Source of the DNA: an uncultured Collinsella sp.
GTDB taxonomy: Bacteria > Actinomycetota > Coriobacteriia > Coriobacteriales > Coriobacteriaceae
Direction: 5' to 3'
DNA: 64,000 nucleotides
Assembly: GCA_947002045.1 (NCBI GenBank)
Contig: CAMQJB010000004.1
Coordinates: 1-64,000 of the forward strand
Of this stretch, positions 61,048-64,000 are shown in pieces. The number at the start of each line of letters is the position of its first letter. Position 1 is the first letter of the stretch. A program made the translations under genes and the position numbers. Below the pieces are notes generated by a model that had not been told where the DNA came from, ran no database searches, and was given only the letters and a program-made list of their open reading frames with translations.

Positions 61048-61149
61048 GTAATGAGCTCCGATGCGGGTTCGTGATCTTAGGGTTACGATTCTACCGCACA
61101 GCGCGGACGGCACCCGAACCTAGCCAAACCAACACGGCTCCTCTTGCAG

Positions 61150-61212
61150 TTGCGGTGAAATGCGGACTGTTTGGCGGCTTTTTTGACCAAAACAGTCCGT
61201 ATTCCACCGCAA
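61150..61212. repeat. 64-bp hairpin repeat, TTGCGGTGA family (copy 4)
   Basis: TTGCGGTGAAATGCGGACTG (from 61150) pairs with CAGTCCGTATTCCACCGCAA (to 61212) across a loop of about 20 bases containing GGCGGCTTTTTTGACC. The inner stem reads GCGGACTG/CAGTCCG(T), different from copies 2 and 3 but still paired. It lies 12 bp after the addA stop. Confidence 0.78.
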
Positions 61213-61224
61213 GTTATCTGAGGA

Positions 61225-64000
61225 CTAGAGGTTGTAGGTGACCACTTGAGGTTCGGCGGGATTGACGAAGATGGTTGGATTCGCCCGCTCCACGCGAACG
61301 AACTTGACGGTCACGACCTCAAAGCCCGCCTTGTGCAGAACGTCGGCGTAAACGCGCGCCTGCAAGGCGTGTTTCTCGAGCAGCTGCTCCGGCGTCTCAT
61401 CCGGCGTGCCACCCGTCTTGTAGTCGATGACCAGTGCGCGCGACGGATCCGCCGGGTCGGTTGCCAAGGCATCGATGGCGCCCTCGGCATAGGCGCCGTA
61501 GCGGGCGATATCCTCGTCCTCGCAGCCCAGCGAGAAGAACGGCACCTCGGCACGGATGCACGGCCACGCGAGCAGCTCGGCACGAACCGACGACTTGAGC
61601 CAGCGATCCAGAGCGACATCGAAGCGCTCGCGCTGTTCCGGCGTCAGGCGCCACAAGCGAGCCAGGGCGTCGGCACGCTCAACGGGCAGCGCATCGGCAC
61701 CCATCTCGATGAGCCACTGGCAAGCGGCGTGGAAGGCCGAGCCCAGCGCCATGGGGTTGCCGGCGGGCTCGACAGCAGCCACGTCCGCATCGGCCATCTC
61801 CGAGCCATCCGACTCCGCATCATCGCCGGACTCGTCCATGGGAACAAGCGCCTCGGCGGCACGGTCCTCGGACTCGGCATGCAGCGCCACGGCAATTGAC
61901 GAGTAGCTATACGAGTCACGCACCGGGAACGGACAGATGCCCATGCGCACGCCCACTGCCTGGGGATACACGAGCTCAAACGCATCGGGCTTGGGGTCGG
62001 CAGGACCGGGCACAGTTGAGTGCGCAGCATTATCAGCGACATCGACATCGCCGCGAACGAGCCTGCCCTCGGCATCCAGCGAAGCGTTAGCCTCAAACGC
62101 CTGCTCACCAAACGTAAAGTCCGCCAGCGAGATGAGCTCGTAGTCGCCCGGCTGGGAGTTGTCGAACACCAGACGGTCGCTATCGAGCTGCGGCATGTCC
62201 AGACTATCGGTCGGCAGGATGCGGCGCAGCACGTCGTAGGTCAGATCCGTCTCGACATCGAAGGTCGGCGCCATCACCTTGCCGCGGCTCACACCGGCAT
62301 CCATCGCCAAGATCACCAGCTCGCCCGCTCGCGTCATGGCAACATAGAGCAAGCGGGCCCGCTCCTCGAGCGAAAGCTGCAGGTCGTCGTTGCGCAGGCG
62401 AGCAAATGCCTCGGCGGGAGAGCCCGTCGCACAGACGTCCTCCATGAGCTCCGGCGGCAGCCACAGCGACGTGCCCTTGCCCTTAAACGCGTGTTCAAAC
62501 TGCTTTTTGACGTCATCGCCCTTCACGAAGGTCCCGTCGGCAAGCTTAACGCCATCGAAGCGCGCCGGCAGCGCCACGACTTGCGCTCCGCCCTCGACGC
62601 GACCCATCTGTGCCGCACCGGACGATTTGCGCACGCCAAAACACTCGGCAACCGCTACGACCGGATACTCCAGACCCTTGGACGCATGCACGGTCATGAT
62701 GCGCACCGCGCCGTCGCCCTCCTCGTTGAGGGCGCCCGGGGCCTCCTTGCCCGACAAGAAGCGGTCGAAGGCGAGCGCGATGGAGCGCGGAGAATTGCCG
62801 AGCTCGGCCTCTGCCTCGGCCACGGCGTCGAGCGCCTTGAGCACGTTGGCGGCAATGGCCTTCCCCTCGGGGCCGCGCTGCGCCAGACGCACGAACCAGC
62901 CGGAGGCATTGACCGCGTCGCGCGCGATGGCGGCGAACGAATCGCGTCCCACGCGACGAAGCGCGTAGCGCAGTACCTCGCGGGCACGCGTCACGAGCGG
63001 CAGGTTCTGCAAACCCGGCACATCGGAATCGCTCATGATGCCCACATCGATATTGCGGCGCGACGTCTCGCCCGTCTGCTCGTCGAGCTTGGTCGCCAGC
63101 GCCAGGAACTCCTGGGCGCCGAGTGCAAACATCGGCGAGGCCAGCAGTGGCATAAGACCCTGCGCCGTATCGGCCGGATTGGCGAGCGCGCACACCAGGG
63201 CGCGCACCGTCTGCACCTCGGCGGCTTGGGCAAAGACCGAGCCGCCTGCGATCACGCAGTCGAGCCCTTGGTCACGGAAAGCTTGCGCATAGACATCGGC
63301 GTTGGTCATGCGACCCAGCAGCAGCACCATGCCGCCCTGGGGCTGGCCGGCATCGGCAAGCGCATGGAATCGCTCGGCGATCGCACGGGCCTTGGCCTGC
63401 GTGCGCTCCTGCATACTGCCGCCGGCAACGAACAGCGCCTGGCGGCGCGAAGCCTTTGCCTTGAGCATGTCCTTGCGTTTGTCGCTCGGTTCAAGATCCA
63501 AGAACCCCTGCATCAAACCACCGGTGTCGCCGTCAAAGATGCGCGCCACATAGCGCAGCACCTCGTCGTGGCTGCGGAAGTTGCGCACGAGTTTGACGAG
63601 CTCGCCGGCGGGAGCATCGGACGTGGTGACCGTCTCGGACGCCGTCGTCGAACCCACCTTGCGCTCCTGGCGGCGAAACACCTCGACCTCGGCACCACGG
63701 AAGCGATAGATCGACTGCTGCGCATCGCCCACCGTGCACAGCGCGCGCTCGCCCGCACCCGTCAAATAGCGAATCAGATCGACCTGCATCTGGTCGGTAT
63801 CTTGGAACTCGTCGATCATGACCATCTTAAAGCGGCCCTCATAGGCAGCTCGAATAGCCGGGTAGTCGCGCAGCGCCTCGTACGCCATGCGCAGCAGGTC
63901 ATTGTTATCGAGCGCGGACTGGTCGGCCTTGAGCGCACGGTACTCCGCCTCTACGGCACGGGCAAGCCCCACCAGCGCATCGAGCGCCGGGCCGCCGCAG
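61225..64000 (-). CDS. addA: AddA-type helicase-nuclease (UvrD/RecB family), 5' end outside window
   Basis: The frame is open to the window edge, so at least 925 residues are seen and the Walker A part is missing. Helicase motifs present are II VMIDEFQDTD, III VGDAQQSIYRFRGAE, IV LVRNFRSHDEV, V VRIMTVHASKGLEYPVV and VI RLLYVAMTRAGE. The C-terminal RecB-like nuclease shows GSAFHAAC (His), AEGAIDALATDP (Asp) and LVIDYKTGG (Asp-x-Lys), so the exonuclease is intact. It would process double-strand ends for recombination with an AddB partner, probably encoded just upstream outside the window. dnaE lies 177 bp downstream. Confidence 0.9.
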   Translation of the reverse strand, partial: CGGPALDALVGLARAVEAEYRALKADQSALDNNDLLRMAYEALRDYPAIRAAYEGRFKMVMIDEFQDTDQMQVDLIRYLTGAGERALCTVGDAQQSIYRFRGAEVEVFRRQERKVGSTTASETVTTSDAPAGELVKLVRNFRSHDEVLRYVARIFDGDTGGLMQGFLDLEPSDKRKDMLKAKASRRQALFVAGGSMQERTQAKARAIAERFHALADAGQPQGGMVLLLGRMTNADVYAQAFRDQGLDCVIAGGSVFAQAAEVQTVRALVCALANPADTAQGLMPLLASPMFALGAQEFLALATKLDEQTGETSRRNIDVGIMSDSDVPGLQNLPLVTRAREVLRYALRRVGRDSFAAIARDAVNASGWFVRLAQRGPEGKAIAANVLKALDAVAEAEAELGNSPRSIALAFDRFLSGKEAPGALNEEGDGAVRIMTVHASKGLEYPVVAVAECFGVRKSSGAAQMGRVEGGAQVVALPARFDGVKLADGTFVKGDDVKKQFEHAFKGKGTSLWLPPELMEDVCATGSPAEAFARLRNDDLQLSLEERARLLYVAMTRAGELVILAMDAGVSRGKVMAPTFDVETDLTYDVLRRILPTDSLDMPQLDSDRLVFDNSQPGDYELISLADFTFGEQAFEANASLDAEGRLVRGDVDVADNAAHSTVPGPADPKPDAFELVYPQAVGVRMGICPFPVRDSYSYSSIAVALHAESEDRAAEALVPMDESGDDAESDGSEMADADVAAVEPAGNPMALGSAFHAACQWLIEMGADALPVERADALARLWRLTPEQRERFDVALDRWLKSSVRAELLAWPCIRAEVPFFSLGCEDEDIARYGAYAEGAIDALATDPADPSRALVIDYKTGGTPDETPEQLLEKHALQARVYADVLHKAGFEVVTVKFVRVERANPTIFVNPAEPQVVTYNL

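Noticed and set aside
1..64000. CRISPR arrays, insertion sequences, prophage, rRNA
   Set aside because: No regularly spaced direct repeats, transposase or phage genes, or rRNA-like sequence were seen in the window.

Overview
The window looks like a chromosomal segment of a Gram-positive, high-GC, strictly anaerobic gut actinobacterium of the class Coriobacteriia, most likely Collinsella or a close relative. This rests on strong AAGGAGG-type ribosome sites, a class III fructose-bisphosphatase, superoxide reductase instead of visible aerobic defences, formate-THF ligase with formimino-THF cyclodeaminase, a Sapep dipeptidase and a bile-acid-type hydroxysteroid dehydrogenase. Most genes are on the minus strand. 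No rRNA, tRNA, CRISPR array, transposase or prophage was seen.

Layout. 1-4.1 kb: Sapep dipeptidase, a HAD phosphatase broken at a homopolymer, DegV, and a DinJ/YafQ toxin-antitoxin pair. 4.1-12.3 kb: a LOG-type protein; the last three steps of queuosine formation (tgt, queA, queH) around a likely 12alpha-hydroxysteroid dehydrogenase and a tail-anchored coiled-coil protein; a membrane metalloprotease. 12.4-21.6 kb: a divergent MetRS-like protein, an rRNA m5C methyltransferase, an unassigned barrel-like protein, a second DegV, class III FBPase and two GtrA proteins. 21.7-30.1 kb: a cobalamin riboswitch followed by a 2,395-residue surface protein (Ig-like repeats, three transcobalamin-like DUF4430 modules, beta-propeller, membrane anchor) and a second DUF4430 protein. 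30.2-35.7 kb: UbiB-like kinase with a phasin-like partner, C69 dipeptidase, folD and fchA. 36-46.6 kb: an accessory stretch with duplicated lipoproteins, a YhcG-type nuclease, an ADP-ribosylglycohydrolase, zinc-ribbon proteins, a CDF transporter and a damaged RsiV-like gene. 46.7-64 kb: fhs, ruvCAB with a LexA-type box, a degenerate NAD-synthetase-like protein, superoxide reductase, a SWIM/SNF2 ATPase, dnaE and the 3' part of addA.

How genes connect. TGT, QueA and QueH would turn a queuosine precursor into tRNA queuosine. FchA, FolD and Fhs interconvert formimino-, methenyl-, methylene- and formyl-THF. RuvC, RuvA and RuvB form one overlapping SOS-type operon. The riboswitch joined to transcobalamin-like domains suggests a B12-controlled surface corrinoid-capture system, the strongest candidate here for undescribed biology.

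The window also carries several families of short intergenic inverted repeats, many directly behind stop codons. Two families have compensatory base changes between copies: a ~165-bp branched element with a CCGCCAGAGCG / CGCTCTGGCGG outer stem, and a ~64-bp hairpin starting TTGCGGTGA. A 34-bp perfect inverted repeat and a 136-bp fold-back are also present.
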